The notes beneath the pieces were generated by a model, which was not told the DNA's origin, did no database searches, and saw nothing but the letters and a program-made list of their open reading frames with translations. Shown piece after piece: positions 1 through 10,454 of a stretch of 64,000 nt of DNA (position 1 is the stretch's first letter; each line of letters opens with the position of its first letter). The position numbers were made by a program, and so were the translations under genes. The stretch spans positions 124,001-188,000 of the forward strand of contig CAJTGJ010000001.1 of NCBI GenBank assembly GCA_910575695.1. The letters run 5' to 3'. Source of the DNA: Oscillospiraceae bacterium. GTDB taxonomy: Bacteria; Bacillota; Clostridia; Oscillospirales; Oscillospiraceae.

Positions 1-2011
1 CCCGGACATAGCCCTGCTCCGCCGCCTGCCGGTACAGCTCCACCGCCCGGGGCAGATCCTGCTCCACGCCGGTGCCCAGCTCGTAGCACAGCCCCAGGGA
101 GCAGGTCGCCGCCGGGAAGCCGGCCTCGTGGGACTTCTGGAACAGCTCAAAGGCCCGGGCCTCGTCCTGCTCCACGCCGTAGCCGTTGTCGTAGCACTCC
201 CCCAAAAGCTGGAGGGCCCGGGGGTAATCCTGCTCCGCCGCCCGGGTGAACCACCGGACGGCCTCCTTGTCGTTCATCTCGGTGCCGATCCCCTGGTAGT
301 AGCAGAAGCCCAGGTTGCACTGGGCCCGGGCCTCTCCCGCCTCGGCGGCCTTCCGATACAGCTCCACCGCCCGGGCCTTGTCCATCTCCACGCCGATGCC
401 CAGCTCGTAGCACAGGCCCAGGGCGCAGGCGCCCTGGGGGTGGCCCTTTCCGTCCGCCTGTATGTACAGCTCCACCGCCTTTTCCGGGTCCTTTTCCACG
501 CCGAAGCCGCCCTCATAGCACTGCCCCAGCAGGAACAAGGCCCGTCCGTGGCCCTGCTGGGCGGACTTTTCAAACCAGGCCGCCGCCTGGGCGTCGTCCT
601 CCTCCACGCCGATGCCCCGGTAGTAGCAGTAGCCCAGATTGCACTGGGCCCGGGCGTCCCCGGCCTCAGCGGCCTGGGTGTAGAACCCGACGGCCCGGTC
701 CAGGTCCTGTTCCACCCCCCGGCCCAGCTCGTAGCACAGCCCCAGGGCGCAGGTGCTGGGGGGATAGCCCCCCTCGCTGGCGGCCTGGTACAGGCGCACC
801 GCCTTGTCCTGGTCCTGCTCCACGCCGTACCCGAAGTCGTAGCAGTCGCCCAGCAGGCCCAGGGCGCGGGGATAGCCCTCCTCCGCCGCCTGGGCGAACC
901 ACTTGACGGCCTCTTTGTCGTCCACCTCGGCGCCGATGCCCCGGTAGTAGCAGAAGCCCAGGTTGCACTGGGCGGGCACGTAGCCCCGCTCCGCCGCCTC
1001 CCGGTACAGCTCCACCGCCCGGGGCATATCCTGCTCCACCCCGGCGCCCAGCTCGCAGCACAGGCCCAGGGCGCAGATGGCGGGGGGATAGCTGTCCTCC
1101 CCCTCGCTGGCCTGGGCGTACAGCTCCGCCGCCTTTGCCTCGTCCTTCTCCACGCCGTTGCCGTACTCATAGCACTGGCCCAGCAGGAAGATGCCCTTGG
1201 CGTACCCCTCTTCGGCGCACTGGCGGTACAGCTCCGCCGCCTTTTCCTCGTTTTTCTCCAGGCCGATGCCCCGGTCATAGCACACGCCCAGGGCGCAGGT
1301 GCCCGCGTCGTATTTCTGCTCGTGGGCGGCAAGGTACAGCTCCACCGCTTTTGCCTCGTCCTTGTCCACCCCCAGCCCGTTTTCATAGCACTCGCCCAGA
1401 AGGACCTGGGCCCGGGGGTACTCCTGCTGGGCGGCTTTGGCAAACCAGCCCACCGCCTCCTCATAGTCCTGGTCCAGCCCGATGCCCCGGTAGTAGAAAA
1501 AGCCCAGATTGCACTGGGCGGGGGGGTAGTCCTGCTCTCCCGCCTCCCGGTACAGCTCCGCCGCCCGCAGTTTGTCCATGTCAACCCCGGTGCCGATCTC
1601 GTAGCACAGCCCCAGCTCGCACTGGGCGGGGGGGTAGCCCTGCTCCGCCGCCAGGGCGAGCTGCTGCACGCCCTTTTCCGGGTTCTTTTCTGTGCCGATG
1701 CCCCGCAGCCAGCACAGGCCCAGGCCGTACTGGGCGGAGATGTGGTCCCCGTCCGCCGCCTTGACGAACCAGCGGAAAGCCTCCTCCCCGTCCCGGGGGG
1801 CGCCTCCGGTGCCGTTGCAGTAGTTCATGGCCACCTTGTACTGGGCGTCCAGGTCGCCCTCCTCGGCGGCCTCCAGCAGCTCCCGGAAGGACTGCTCCTT
1901 CTTGGCTGACACATCCGCCATGCTCTGAAGCACCTCGGGGCTGAAGTACACCATAACGGTGTCCTCGTCCTGCCCGCCGGAGGTGATGCCGTCGTTTCTC
2001 TCATCCGCCAT
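1..2011 (-). CDS. Sel1-repeat (TPR-like) protein, C-terminus beyond window
   Basis: The gene reads leftward from ATG at 2011 (start MADERNDGITSGG, preceded by a GGAAAGGAAG ribosome site) and stays open to base 1, so the C-terminus is missing. After about 45 N-terminal residues comes an uninterrupted array of about 36-residue Sel1 repeats: 17 complete plus part of another. Each carries the A.C.LG.CY..G.GVE.D...A...Y pattern. From the fourth repeat they cycle through three types (CNLGFCYYRGIG, LLGECYENGYGV, CALGLCYELGIGV), giving a 108-residue super-repeat. No signal peptide or membrane segment is visible, so a cytosolic protein-binding scaffold is likely. Sel1 proteins usually mediate protein-protein contacts; the partner is unknown. 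No enzymatic domain is seen in the visible part. Confidence 0.9.
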   Translation of the reverse strand, partial: MADERNDGITSGGQDEDTVMVYFSPEVLQSMADVSAKKEQSFRELLEAAEEGDLDAQYKVAMNYCNGTGGAPRDGEEAFRWFVKAADGDHISAQYGLGLCWLRGIGTEKNPEKGVQQLALAAEQGYPPAQCELGLCYEIGTGVDMDKLRAAELYREAGEQDYPPAQCNLGFFYYRGIGLDQDYEEAVGWFAKAAQQEYPRAQVLLGECYENGLGVDKDEAKAVELYLAAHEQKYDAGTCALGVCYDRGIGLEKNEEKAAELYRQCAEEGYAKGIFLLGQCYEYGNGVEKDEAKAAELYAQASEGEDSYPPAICALGLCCELGAGVEQDMPRAVELYREAAERGYVPAQCNLGFCYYRGIGAEVDDKEAVKWFAQAAEEGYPRALGLLGDCYDFGYGVEQDQDKAVRLYQAASEGGYPPSTCALGLCYELGRGVEQDLDRAVGFYTQAAEAGDARAQCNLGYCYYRGIGVEEDDAQAAAWFEKSAQQGHGRALFLLGQCYEGGFGVEKDPEKAVELYIQADGKGHPQGACALGLCYELGIGVEMDKARAVELYRKAAEAGEARAQCNLGFCYYQGIGTEMNDKEAVRWFTRAAEQDYPRALQLLGECYDNGYGVEQDEARAFELFQKSHEAGFPAATCSLGLCYELGTGVEQDLPRAVELYRQAAEQGYVR

Positions 2012-2110
2012 GCCTGCTTCGCTTCCTTTCCGAACCATAAATTGAGACAGCCCTGCTTCAGCTGTATTTGATCCTGTTGCCGCAGGCCGTCTTCCGGCCG
2101 CGCGACTGAT

Positions 2111-2140
2111 ATTATATCATAACGCCCCGGTTTTTTACAA
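2111..2140 (-). promoter_or_regulatory. Sigma-A promoter for the Sel1 gene
   Basis: On the minus strand TTGTAA (2140-2135) and a perfect TATAAT (2116-2111) are 18 bp apart, about 100 bp before the Sel1 ATG. The gap 2012-2361 otherwise holds only this promoter and the divergent symporter promoter. Confidence 0.6.
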
Positions 2141-2299
2141 GAGCGGCGCCGCACGGCTTTGGCTGGTTCTTTCTCCCGGCAAAATGAAGGGCACGATTCG
2201 CTTTCTTGCGTTTTTTCACAAAAAAGCCCTGGCCCACCCCTTCATTTTGGCGGTTTTCTGGAAATGTGCCGCGCAAAAATGAACATCCGGGATTTTTTC

Positions 2300-2328
2300 T
2301 TGCATTTTCCCCTTCTCTGTTATATACT
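2300..2328 (+). promoter_or_regulatory. Sigma-A promoter for the symporter gene
   Basis: TTGCAT (2300-2305), a 17 bp spacer and TATACT (2323-2328) lie about 34 bp before the symporter ATG. Confidence 0.6.
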
Positions 2329-2361
2329 GGCAGGCAATCAAGGAGAAAAGAGGGGATTTCC

Positions 2362-3927
<1,566 letters not shown>

Positions 3928-3944
3928 ACAAACGCAAACGCGAA

Positions 3945-3979
3945 CCGGGAGGGCGTCAAAACGCCCTCCCGGTCTTTTT
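3945..3979 (+). terminator. Intrinsic terminator after the symporter gene
   Basis: A perfect 12 bp stem (CCGGGAGGGCGT, loop CAAA, 3945-3972) is followed by a T-rich tract. It abuts the stop of the convergent phosphoesterase gene. Confidence 0.85.
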
Positions 3980-4628
3980 ATCCATGATGCAGGATGCCGT
4001 CCCAGCGGCGCCACCATTTTTTCGGCTCCCCCGGCCGGTCGGGCAGTTCGATGAGGTACTTCCCCGAGGCGTTGACCACCGTGGTGTCCCCATACTGCCG
4101 CAGGCGGGGCTGGGTGGGTACGTATTGCAGATGGACGTGCCCGTAGCAGTGGTACAGCGGGCGGTATTTGTCCAGCAGCTCCCGGAAGCAGGCAAACCCT
4201 CGGTGGCACACGTCGTCGATGTCCCCCAGCCCCTGGGCGGGGGCGTGGGTGACCAAAATGTCCACCCCGCCGTGGCGCAGGGCCGCGCCAACCTTGATGA
4301 TCCGGCGGCGCATCTCCCGTTCGGTGTACTGGTGCTGTCCGGCATTGTACCGGGAGCAGCCTCCCAGCCCCAGGATGTGATAGCCCTTGAAGTCCACCAC
4401 CGCCCCGTCGATGCAGTCGCACCCCTCCGGCGGCTTCTTGTCGTAGGAGCTGTCGTGGTTGCCGTGGACGTAAAACACCGGGATGTTCCCCATGGTCACC
4501 AGGAAGCTGAGGTAGTCCGCGGGCAGATCCCCGCAGGAGATGATGGCGTCCACCCCGGCCAGCTTATCCCGGCTGAAATAGTCCCACAGGCCTGGGTCGG
4601 CCTCATCTGAAATCACCAGCAGCTTCAC
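3978..4628 (-). CDS. Calcineurin-like metallophosphoesterase
   Basis: This 216-residue cytosolic protein has the metallophosphoesterase core: SCGDLPADY near residue 32, VHGNHDSSYD near 55, VTHAP near 145 and YGHVH near 176. These are the usual metal ligands, but the N-terminal D-x-H motif is replaced by SDEAD, so the first metal site is non-standard. Translation starts at GTG (4628), overlapping the stop of the upstream BMP-like gene by four bases (GTGA), which implies translational coupling. The substrate is unknown; relatives include phosphodiesterases and nucleotide phosphatases. Coupling suggests a link to whatever the BMP-like protein senses. Confidence 0.85.
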   Translation of the reverse strand: MKLLVISDEADPGLWDYFSRDKLAGVDAIISCGDLPADYLSFLVTMGNIPVFYVHGNHDSSYDKKPPEGCDCIDGAVVDFKGYHILGLGGCSRYNAGQHQYTEREMRRRIIKVGAALRHGGVDILVTHAPAQGLGDIDDVCHRGFACFRELLDKYRPLYHCYGHVHLQYVPTQPRLRQYGDTTVVNASGKYLIELPDRPGEPKKWWRRWDGILHHG

Positions 4629-6553
4629 GCGTCCGCCCCCTCCGGGGGGATCAGATGGCTGTTGATCCCCAGGCGGCGGACGGTGGGCCGGGCTACGGGA
4701 AGCAGCTCCTCATAGGCGGGCAGGCATCCGTCCACCCTGTCGCACAGCCAGTCCATTTTCAAAATCTCCTCCATGGTCAGGTTCCGGGACCCGTCGTTGA
4801 CCTCCCGCCCGTCCTGGGTCCGGATGAGCCGGCAGAAGGGCTGAATGCTCCCGGACTGGATGCCGTTTTGCAGGATGTGGGCCAGTGTGCGCACCCCCTC
4901 GGGCAGATTTTCGCTGAGCTTCAGATCCACCACGCCGCTGTTCATCCCCCACCAGTAGTTGATGGCCTTGTCGGTGTCCTCCGCCAGAGGGATGCGCCGG
5001 GGGTCCCGGAGCAGCTCCCGGATGATGCGCACGTAAAATTCCCCCCACAGCCAGCTGGGGGAGGCCAGCTGGCTCAGCGAGCCGTCCGGCTTAAGCCAGG
5101 CCAGCCCCTGGGCGCCCCAGGGCTGCTCGGCGATATAATCCCGGTCGCTGACCAGGGAGACGCCCTCCTCCCGGAACCCGGCCATATAGTCCCCCGGCAG
5201 GCAGTGCCACCGCAGGTCGATGTGGGCCTCTGGGTTGGTGAGGGCCGCGCCCAGGGCAAAGGCGTTGATGCTGGCGGGCACGCCCAGGATGGGATAGCTG
5301 CCCACATAGCCGATCTTCCCCGTCCTGCACAGCGCCCCGGCAATGGCCCCGGTGATGAATTTCGCCTCATACACCCGGCAGTAATACGCCTTCACGTTGA
5401 CATAGGGCTGGTTGATGGAGCAGTTCATGAACCGCACCTTGGGATATTTCACCGCCACCCGCAGGGCGGCGTCAATAAAGCCCACGGCGGTGGTGAATAC
5501 AATATTGGCCCCCTCGGCGATCACCTCCTCCAGCACCGGGTCCGCCTTCTGGGGGTCCACGCCGTAGCGGCAGATGGTGGTCACGCTGTCGCCATAGACC
5601 TCCTCCAGATAGGCCCGGCCCTTGTCGTGGGAGGCGGTCCAGGCGCTGGCCTCGGGGCTGTTCTGGAACAGGAACGCGCAGCACAGCTTCCTCTTGGCGA
5701 AAGACAGCAGCCCCGCCTTTTTCTCCTCCCCCACGGGGGCCAGGCTGACGGCGATGGGCTGGTCAATGGTACACACGCAAAGCTCCTTCCACACGGCGGT
5801 GAGGGTCTGCCGGTAGTCCTCCGCCTCCATGGCGAGGAACTCCGCCCCGGAATGGAACCTCAGCCACCGCAGGAGGGCGTCCCCGGCGGTCAGGCCGAGG
5901 TTGGCCCCGCCCAGGCGGTAGAAGCAGTCCCGGAAGGTGAAGTAGTGGCGTTTGAATTTCTTCTGGAAGTCCTCCGGCCACTCCTGGTCCCTGGCGAAGC
6001 CGAGGGCGGCCTGGAGCCCGGCGTATCCGCCCAGCTCGCTGAAGTGGATGCCCCAGCACTTGGAGCACCGGAAAAAGTCCAGGAACTCCATATAAATTTT
6101 GACCGTGATGTCATCGGACGCCTCGGGCATAAGGCGGATGACCTCCGCCCGGATGGTGGCGGAGCCCAGGGATTTGAGGACGCTGACCCGCTTGTTGCCC
6201 TCCTCCACGTAGAAGCGGCCCAGGTATTCGTAGCACTTGATGGGGTCATGGATGCCCTCGGTAAGCTGTGCGCTGCACAGGGTGGTCCATTTCAGGGCAA
6301 ATTCCGTCTCGAGCCCCAGCAGAGGGAGGAAGCTGGGGGAGAAGGAATTGCACCGGGCGTCCTGGGTGGAGCCCACCACCAGATAGATGGGAATCTCCAG
6401 CGCCCCCAGGGACACCTGGGACAGACGGCTCTGGCAGATCTGCTGGAGGGACTGGATATAGGGATAGCGTCCCCGGTGGACGCAGCTCCGGTATTCCTTT
6501 TGACCCTGCTTCAGGGCCGCTTGATAATATTGAACCGCCTCACTGTTCGGCAT
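4625..6553 (-). CDS. BMP/PnrA-like binding protein fused to an N-terminal ParB/sulfiredoxin-like region
   Basis: This protein of about 642 residues has two parts. The N-terminal half includes FYVEEGNKRVSVLKSLG near residue 115, resembling the G-x-x-R motif of ParB/sulfiredoxin-fold domains. The C-terminal half resembles BMP/PnrA-family nucleoside-binding lipoproteins (ANIVFTTAVGFIDAALRVA, FITGAIAGALCRTGKIGYVG). It has neither signal peptide nor lipobox, so unlike normal BMP proteins it should stay in the cytoplasm. The ATG at 6553 (MPNSEAVQYY) has AAAGGAG eight bases upstream; an in-frame ATG at 6574 is the alternative. It is co-transcribed with the phosphoesterase. A ligand-sensing rather than transport role is my inference. 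Confidence 0.75.
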   Translation of the reverse strand: MPNSEAVQYYQAALKQGQKEYRSCVHRGRYPYIQSLQQICQSRLSQVSLGALEIPIYLVVGSTQDARCNSFSPSFLPLLGLETEFALKWTTLCSAQLTEGIHDPIKCYEYLGRFYVEEGNKRVSVLKSLGSATIRAEVIRLMPEASDDITVKIYMEFLDFFRCSKCWGIHFSELGGYAGLQAALGFARDQEWPEDFQKKFKRHYFTFRDCFYRLGGANLGLTAGDALLRWLRFHSGAEFLAMEAEDYRQTLTAVWKELCVCTIDQPIAVSLAPVGEEKKAGLLSFAKRKLCCAFLFQNSPEASAWTASHDKGRAYLEEVYGDSVTTICRYGVDPQKADPVLEEVIAEGANIVFTTAVGFIDAALRVAVKYPKVRFMNCSINQPYVNVKAYYCRVYEAKFITGAIAGALCRTGKIGYVGSYPILGVPASINAFALGAALTNPEAHIDLRWHCLPGDYMAGFREEGVSLVSDRDYIAEQPWGAQGLAWLKPDGSLSQLASPSWLWGEFYVRIIRELLRDPRRIPLAEDTDKAINYWWGMNSGVVDLKLSENLPEGVRTLAHILQNGIQSGSIQPFCRLIRTQDGREVNDGSRNLTMEEILKMDWLCDRVDGCLPAYEELLPVARPTVRRLGINSHLIPPEGADA

Positions 6554-6643
6554 AAAATTACTCCTTTTTTTCATTTTTCCCCCCTTCTCCCTGCGGGGGG
6601 GCGTTACTTTCTCTCTCCCCCTGGCCCCCCGTGGGGGGGGGAC

Positions 6644-7301
6644 GCCCCTGCGGGGGGCGTTACTTTTCCCACGTGGGAAAAGTAACCAAAAGGACGCTCA
6701 GGGGGAGGCCCGCCGGACGGACGCTTCGCGTCCTCAGGCCGGGCCTCCCCCTGAGAACCCCCTGGTTTTACGGGGGTGCTCTATACGGGGGTTTTTTTGG
6801 GGGGCTTCCGGCGCGTGGGGTCGGGATGCATTCCCCCCCTGTTTCTGCTGCCGCCCATTTGCAGGCACTGTAACAGGGTGGGGTCCACGTATAGCGCCTG
6901 ACGCGATGGACCTTACACGCCGCGGTGGGGGTTAGCGCGTCTACCCGTTGTGGCTGGTAAGCTGAAACATTTTTCGTCTGCCAAACATTTGCAGGCGAGC
7001 GCGTCTGCCCGCCGCAAAGCGATGTCCGGCGCCATTCAGGCGTTCTCAGGAGAAAATCAAATTTCCAGTACCCAACCCACGCAGGCCCCAGTGGGCCGGA
7101 AAACGAAGGGAAATCCATCCGCAAAGCCGCACAAGCCGGAAACCCACCTCCGCACCAAAAGCGGCGTGCCCTTGCCCTTAACGGGGGATTCTTAAGGGGG
7201 TGGCCGTCCTGAGGACGCGAAGCGTCCGGCCGGCGGCCACCCCCTTAAGCGTCCTTTTGGTTACTTTTCCCACGTGGGAAAAGTAACGCCCCCGGCAGGG
7301 G
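6644..7301 (-). repeat. TIR element, copy 1 (full length)
   Basis: About 658 bp, non-coding, bounded by inverted ends. Palindromes of 28 bp lie at 6659-6686 and 7260-7287, both with the CCCACGTGGG core. Each is followed inward by a spacer reading CAAAAGGACGC and a long nested hairpin (left one 6697-6755). It is inverted relative to copies 3, 4, 5 and 7, and sits between two leftward genes. Left of it, 6596-6643 resembles the flanks outside copies 5 and 7 and includes half of another palindrome (GCGTTACTTTCTCTC). Short reading frames inside are not conserved between copies. Confidence 0.85.
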
Positions 7302-7340
7302 CCCCCCCCGCAGGGGGAAGGGGGAGAGCAGGAGGGGGGT

Positions 7341-9152
7341 CTACCCCTCGTCATCAATCTTGAGCACAGCCATGAAGGCTTCGGTGGGCATCTGCACAGT
7401 GCCCAAACTGCGCATTTTCTTTTTGCCCTCCTTCTGCTTCTCCAGCAGTTTCTTCTTCCGGGTGATGTCGCCGCCGTAGCACTTGGCCAGCACATCCTTG
7501 CGCAGGGCTTTGAGGGTCTCCCGGGCAATCACCTTGCCGCCGATCGCCGCCTGAATAGGCACCTCGAACATCTGACGGGGGATATTCTCCTTCAGCTTCT
7601 CACAGATCCGCCTCGCCCGCTTGTACGCCTTCTCCCGGTGGGCAATGAAGCTCAGCGCGTCCACCTGGTCCCCGTTGAGCAGCAGATCCACCTTCACCAG
7701 ATCCGACGGACGGTACTCGTCCAGCTCGTAGTCCAGAGAGGCATAGCCCCGGGTCTTGGCCTTCAGCGTATCAAAAAAATCATAGATGATCTCGTTCAGC
7801 GGCATAAGGTACCGGATTTCTACCAGATTTGTGTCCAGATACTGCATATCCTTGTATTCCCCCCGCCTGTCCTGGCACAGGGGCATGATGCTCCCCACGT
7901 AGTCCGGCGGGGCGATGATGGACACGGCGGCGTAGGGCTCCATGGCCTGCTTGATGGAGCCGGGGTCGGGGTAGTTGTGGGGATTGTCCACCCGCACCAC
8001 AGTCCCGTCGGTTTTCGTCACCTCGTAAATAACGGAGGGCAGTGTGGTAATCAGGTCCAGGTCAAATTCCCGCTCCAGCCGCTCCTGGATGATCTCCATA
8101 TGAAGCATTCCCAAAAAGCCGCACCGGAATCCAAACCCCAGGGCAATGGACGATTCCGGCTCGAAGGACAGGGACGCGTCATTGAGCTGGAGCTTTTCCA
8201 GGGCGTCCCGCAGATCGGGGTATTTGGAGCCGTCCTCGGTGTACACGCCGCAGTACACCATCGCCTGGGCGGGGCGGTAGCCGGGCAGGGCTTCCGCCGT
8301 TGGGCGCTCCGCCCCGGTGATGGTGTCGCCCACCCGGGTGTCCTTCACGTTTTTGATGGACGCGGTGAACCAGCCCACCTCCCCGGCGGACAGCTCCTTG
8401 GCGCTGTCCATCCCCAGTGGGCGCAGGTAGCCGCAGTCCAGCACCGTATACTGCGCCCCGGACGCCATGAGCTTCACCTGCATCCCGGGCTTGATGGAGC
8501 CCTCCATGACGCGGAAATAGACGATTACGCCCAGATAGGGGTCGTACTGGCTGTCGAAGATCAGGGCCTTCAGCGGCGCGGATGGATCGCCGGAAGGGGC
8601 GGGGACGCTGCGCACGATGTCCTCCAGCACCGCCGGGATGTTGAGGCCCTGCTTGGCGGATATCTCCGGCGCGTCCAGGGCGGGCAGGCCGATGATGTCC
8701 TCGATCTCGTGCTTCACCCGCTCCGGGTCGGCGGCGGGCAGGTCGATTTTGTTCAGCACCGGGCGGATTTCCAAATCGTGGTCCAGGGCCAGGTAGGTGT
8801 TCGCCAGCGTCTGGGCCTCCACCCCCTGGGCGGCGTCCACCACCAGCACCGCCCCCTCGCAGGCGGCCAGGGAACGGCTCACCTCGTAGTTGAAGTCCAC
8901 GTGGCCCGGGGTGTCGATGAGGTTGAGGCAGTAGGTCTCCCCGTCCTGGGCCTTGTAGTCCATGCGGACGGCCCGGGCCTTGATGGTGATGCCCCGCTCC
9001 CGCTCCAGGTCCATGTTGTCCAGCAGCTGGGATTCCATCTGCCGCTGCTCCACCGCGCCGCAGATCTCGATCATCCGGTCGGACAAGGTGGATTTGCCGT
9101 GGTCAATGTGGGCAATGATGGAAAAATTTCTGATTTTTGATTGGTCAGTCAT
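7341..9152 (-). CDS. lepA: Elongation factor 4 (LepA)
   Basis: This 603-residue translational GTPase acts on stalled or mistranslocated ribosomes. GTPase motifs are intact: AHIDHGKST (G1, near residue 15), DTPGHVDF (G3, near 82) and NKID (G4, near 135). The EF-G-like domains and the LepA-specific C-terminus ending [13 protein letters not shown] follow. Length is normal for the family. The ATG at 9152 has CGGAGG about ten bases upstream. A second, truncated copy of the gene's first 14 codons lies upstream at 9339-9381. The gene lies downstream of the MBOAT/SGNH pair and was probably once coupled to it. Confidence 0.97.
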   Translation of the reverse strand: MTDQSKIRNFSIIAHIDHGKSTLSDRMIEICGAVEQRQMESQLLDNMDLERERGITIKARAVRMDYKAQDGETYCLNLIDTPGHVDFNYEVSRSLAACEGAVLVVDAAQGVEAQTLANTYLALDHDLEIRPVLNKIDLPAADPERVKHEIEDIIGLPALDAPEISAKQGLNIPAVLEDIVRSVPAPSGDPSAPLKALIFDSQYDPYLGVIVYFRVMEGSIKPGMQVKLMASGAQYTVLDCGYLRPLGMDSAKELSAGEVGWFTASIKNVKDTRVGDTITGAERPTAEALPGYRPAQAMVYCGVYTEDGSKYPDLRDALEKLQLNDASLSFEPESSIALGFGFRCGFLGMLHMEIIQERLEREFDLDLITTLPSVIYEVTKTDGTVVRVDNPHNYPDPGSIKQAMEPYAAVSIIAPPDYVGSIMPLCQDRRGEYKDMQYLDTNLVEIRYLMPLNEIIYDFFDTLKAKTRGYASLDYELDEYRPSDLVKVDLLLNGDQVDALSFIAHREKAYKRARRICEKLKENIPRQMFEVPIQAAIGGKVIARETLKALRKDVLAKCYGGDITRKKKLLEKQKEGKKKMRSLGTVQMPTEAFMAVLKIDDEG

Positions 9153-9338
9153 ATTGAAAAAACCTCCGTAGGCAAATCCACTCCCCGCCGCAGGCGGGGT
9201 GCGCGAAGCGCAGAATTCAAATCAAAAAGGGGCCCCCGCAAAGCCGCCCTTTGGCTTTGTGGGGAAAGGAGGAGCAAGGGAGCGTGCATAGCTTCCGCCG
9301 CAGGCGGAAGCGGCGCTAAGCGGACTTTGCGACGACGC
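9153..9338. other. Hairpin-rich insertion between duplicated lepA 5' ends
   Basis: This 186 bp segment separates two 43 bp direct copies of the lepA start (9110-9152 and 9339-9381). It holds several inverted repeats: CCCCGCC-GCA-GGCGGGG near 9183, AAAGCC/GGCTTT near 9240-9258, and CTTCCGCC-GCA-GGCGGAAG near 9292. No gene is visible. It looks like an inserted or recombined repeat that displaced the original start of lepA. Confidence 0.55.
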
Positions 9339-9381
9339 GGGCAATGATGGAAAAGTTTCTGATTTTCGATTGGTCCGTCAT
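9316..9381 (-). pseudogene. Truncated duplicate of the lepA 5' end
   Basis: ATG at 9381 opens a 21-codon frame whose first 14 codons ([14 protein letters not shown]) equal the LepA N-terminus. It then diverges and stops at 9316. The three base differences from lepA in this stretch are all synonymous. Its ATG overlaps the stop of the SGNH gene (ATGA) and has GGAGGTG immediately upstream, so this was probably the original coupled lepA start. It may still be translated as a short peptide. Confidence 0.7.
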
Positions 9382-10436
9382 GTCACACCTCCGGGGCTGT
9401 CAAAAATGGCGTCATAGTCGTAATTGGCAACAAACTGCCGCAGCTCGTCGATCTGGCTGTGGTAAACGTCGGGCCAGATTCGCCATTCGCCCTTCAGCAT
9501 TTTCTGTGTCATCCAAGCGGTAACAGCAGACGAACAGTGGATGTGGTCGGTATAGTTTTCCAGATCGGTGATCACGTTCTGGGCATTGAGGAAGCTGATC
9601 ACCGTCACGTTCTCGTATTCCAGCAGCCGTCCGGCGGCGTACTCCACCGCCGTGAGGACGGCGTCCCTGATCCCCTGCCGGGTGGCCTTGTCCCAGTACA
9701 GCATACTGTACGGCGGGAACCAGATGGTAAACTGGACGTCCGGGTGTTCCTCGATCCAGCCGCACACCACGTCCAGATTTTCCTCCGCCGCTTCCAGATA
9801 GGCATCGTCGGGGAGGACGGTCTCGCTGACCTCCGGCCGGAAGTAGTGCCCCAGGACCCACTCCTTGGAGAAGGTGTACCGCCCCTGCCACATATACGCC
9901 TCATCCAGGGTGAGCATTTCCTCCGTCCCCCGGAGCAGATAATTGCGCATGGCCTCCTGATAGGTCTCGGCGTTGAGCAGGTATTCCACGTCGTCCAGAG
10001 GGTTGAGGTTGTAGAGGTACTTCGGCAGCTCCACCGTCCGCTGGCTGTCAGGCCGTCTGAGGATATTGGGGTCCAGGCAGAAATAGACCCTGTCCAGCTC
10101 CGGGTGGGTGCGGAAAGCCAGCCGGAGGGCGGTGTCGAACTCGGTGATCCAGCCGTCAGGGAAGGTGATCTTCAGCGTCTCCTCCCCCAGCCCCTCGGTG
10201 AACCAGCTGGCCCGGTAGTTGGCCACCAGGGAGGTGCCCATCACCACGGCGGAATAGTCCTGATGCCGGATCAGCCCCGCCATCTGGTAGCGCTGGCTGT
10301 TGAACCGGGAGGTCTCCCCCTCCTCCAGTCCGCGGAGTACAAAAAAGGGGTCCGCCGCCACCAGCAGCAGGCTCAATACGCTGAAGCAGGCCAGAACGCT
10401 CCCGACGACCCCGATAAAAAAATGCTTTGCCTTCAT
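9378..10436 (-). CDS. Membrane-anchored SGNH-like partner of MBOAT acyltransferase
   Basis: This 352-residue protein has one N-terminal membrane segment (residues 7-29), then an extracytoplasmic domain. A nucleophile-like motif VVMGTSLVANY lies near residue 65 and YTDHIHCSS near 290, consistent with a serine and an Asp/His pair of an SGNH/GDSL fold. The adjacent MBOAT gene gives the usual AlgI/AlgJ-like or DltB/DltD-like arrangement, where MBOAT exports acyl groups and the SGNH protein transfers them to a cell-surface polymer. The polymer is unknown. A 19 bp gap separates it from the MBOAT gene. Confidence 0.7.
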   Translation of the reverse strand: MKAKHFFIGVVGSVLACFSVLSLLLVAADPFFVLRGLEEGETSRFNSQRYQMAGLIRHQDYSAVVMGTSLVANYRASWFTEGLGEETLKITFPDGWITEFDTALRLAFRTHPELDRVYFCLDPNILRRPDSQRTVELPKYLYNLNPLDDVEYLLNAETYQEAMRNYLLRGTEEMLTLDEAYMWQGRYTFSKEWVLGHYFRPEVSETVLPDDAYLEAAEENLDVVCGWIEEHPDVQFTIWFPPYSMLYWDKATRQGIRDAVLTAVEYAAGRLLEYENVTVISFLNAQNVITDLENYTDHIHCSSAVTAWMTQKMLKGEWRIWPDVYHSQIDELRQFVANYDYDAIFDSPGGVT

Positions 10437-10454
10437 ACCGCGCCTCCCTTCCGC

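Noticed and set aside
6950..7195. Reading frames of 60-120 codons inside the repeats (for example 6950-7195, 23175-23456, 32761-33042, 41059-41427, 51565-51792).
   Set aside because: The translated products shift frame between copies through small indels and run on either strand, so coding is not conserved. Frames starting MVTFSHVRES are palindrome and hairpin sequence read as protein.
6644..7301. Insertion sequence with its own transposase.
   Set aside because: No frame in any copy resembles a transposase and the interior is too short; only a non-autonomous element remains possible.
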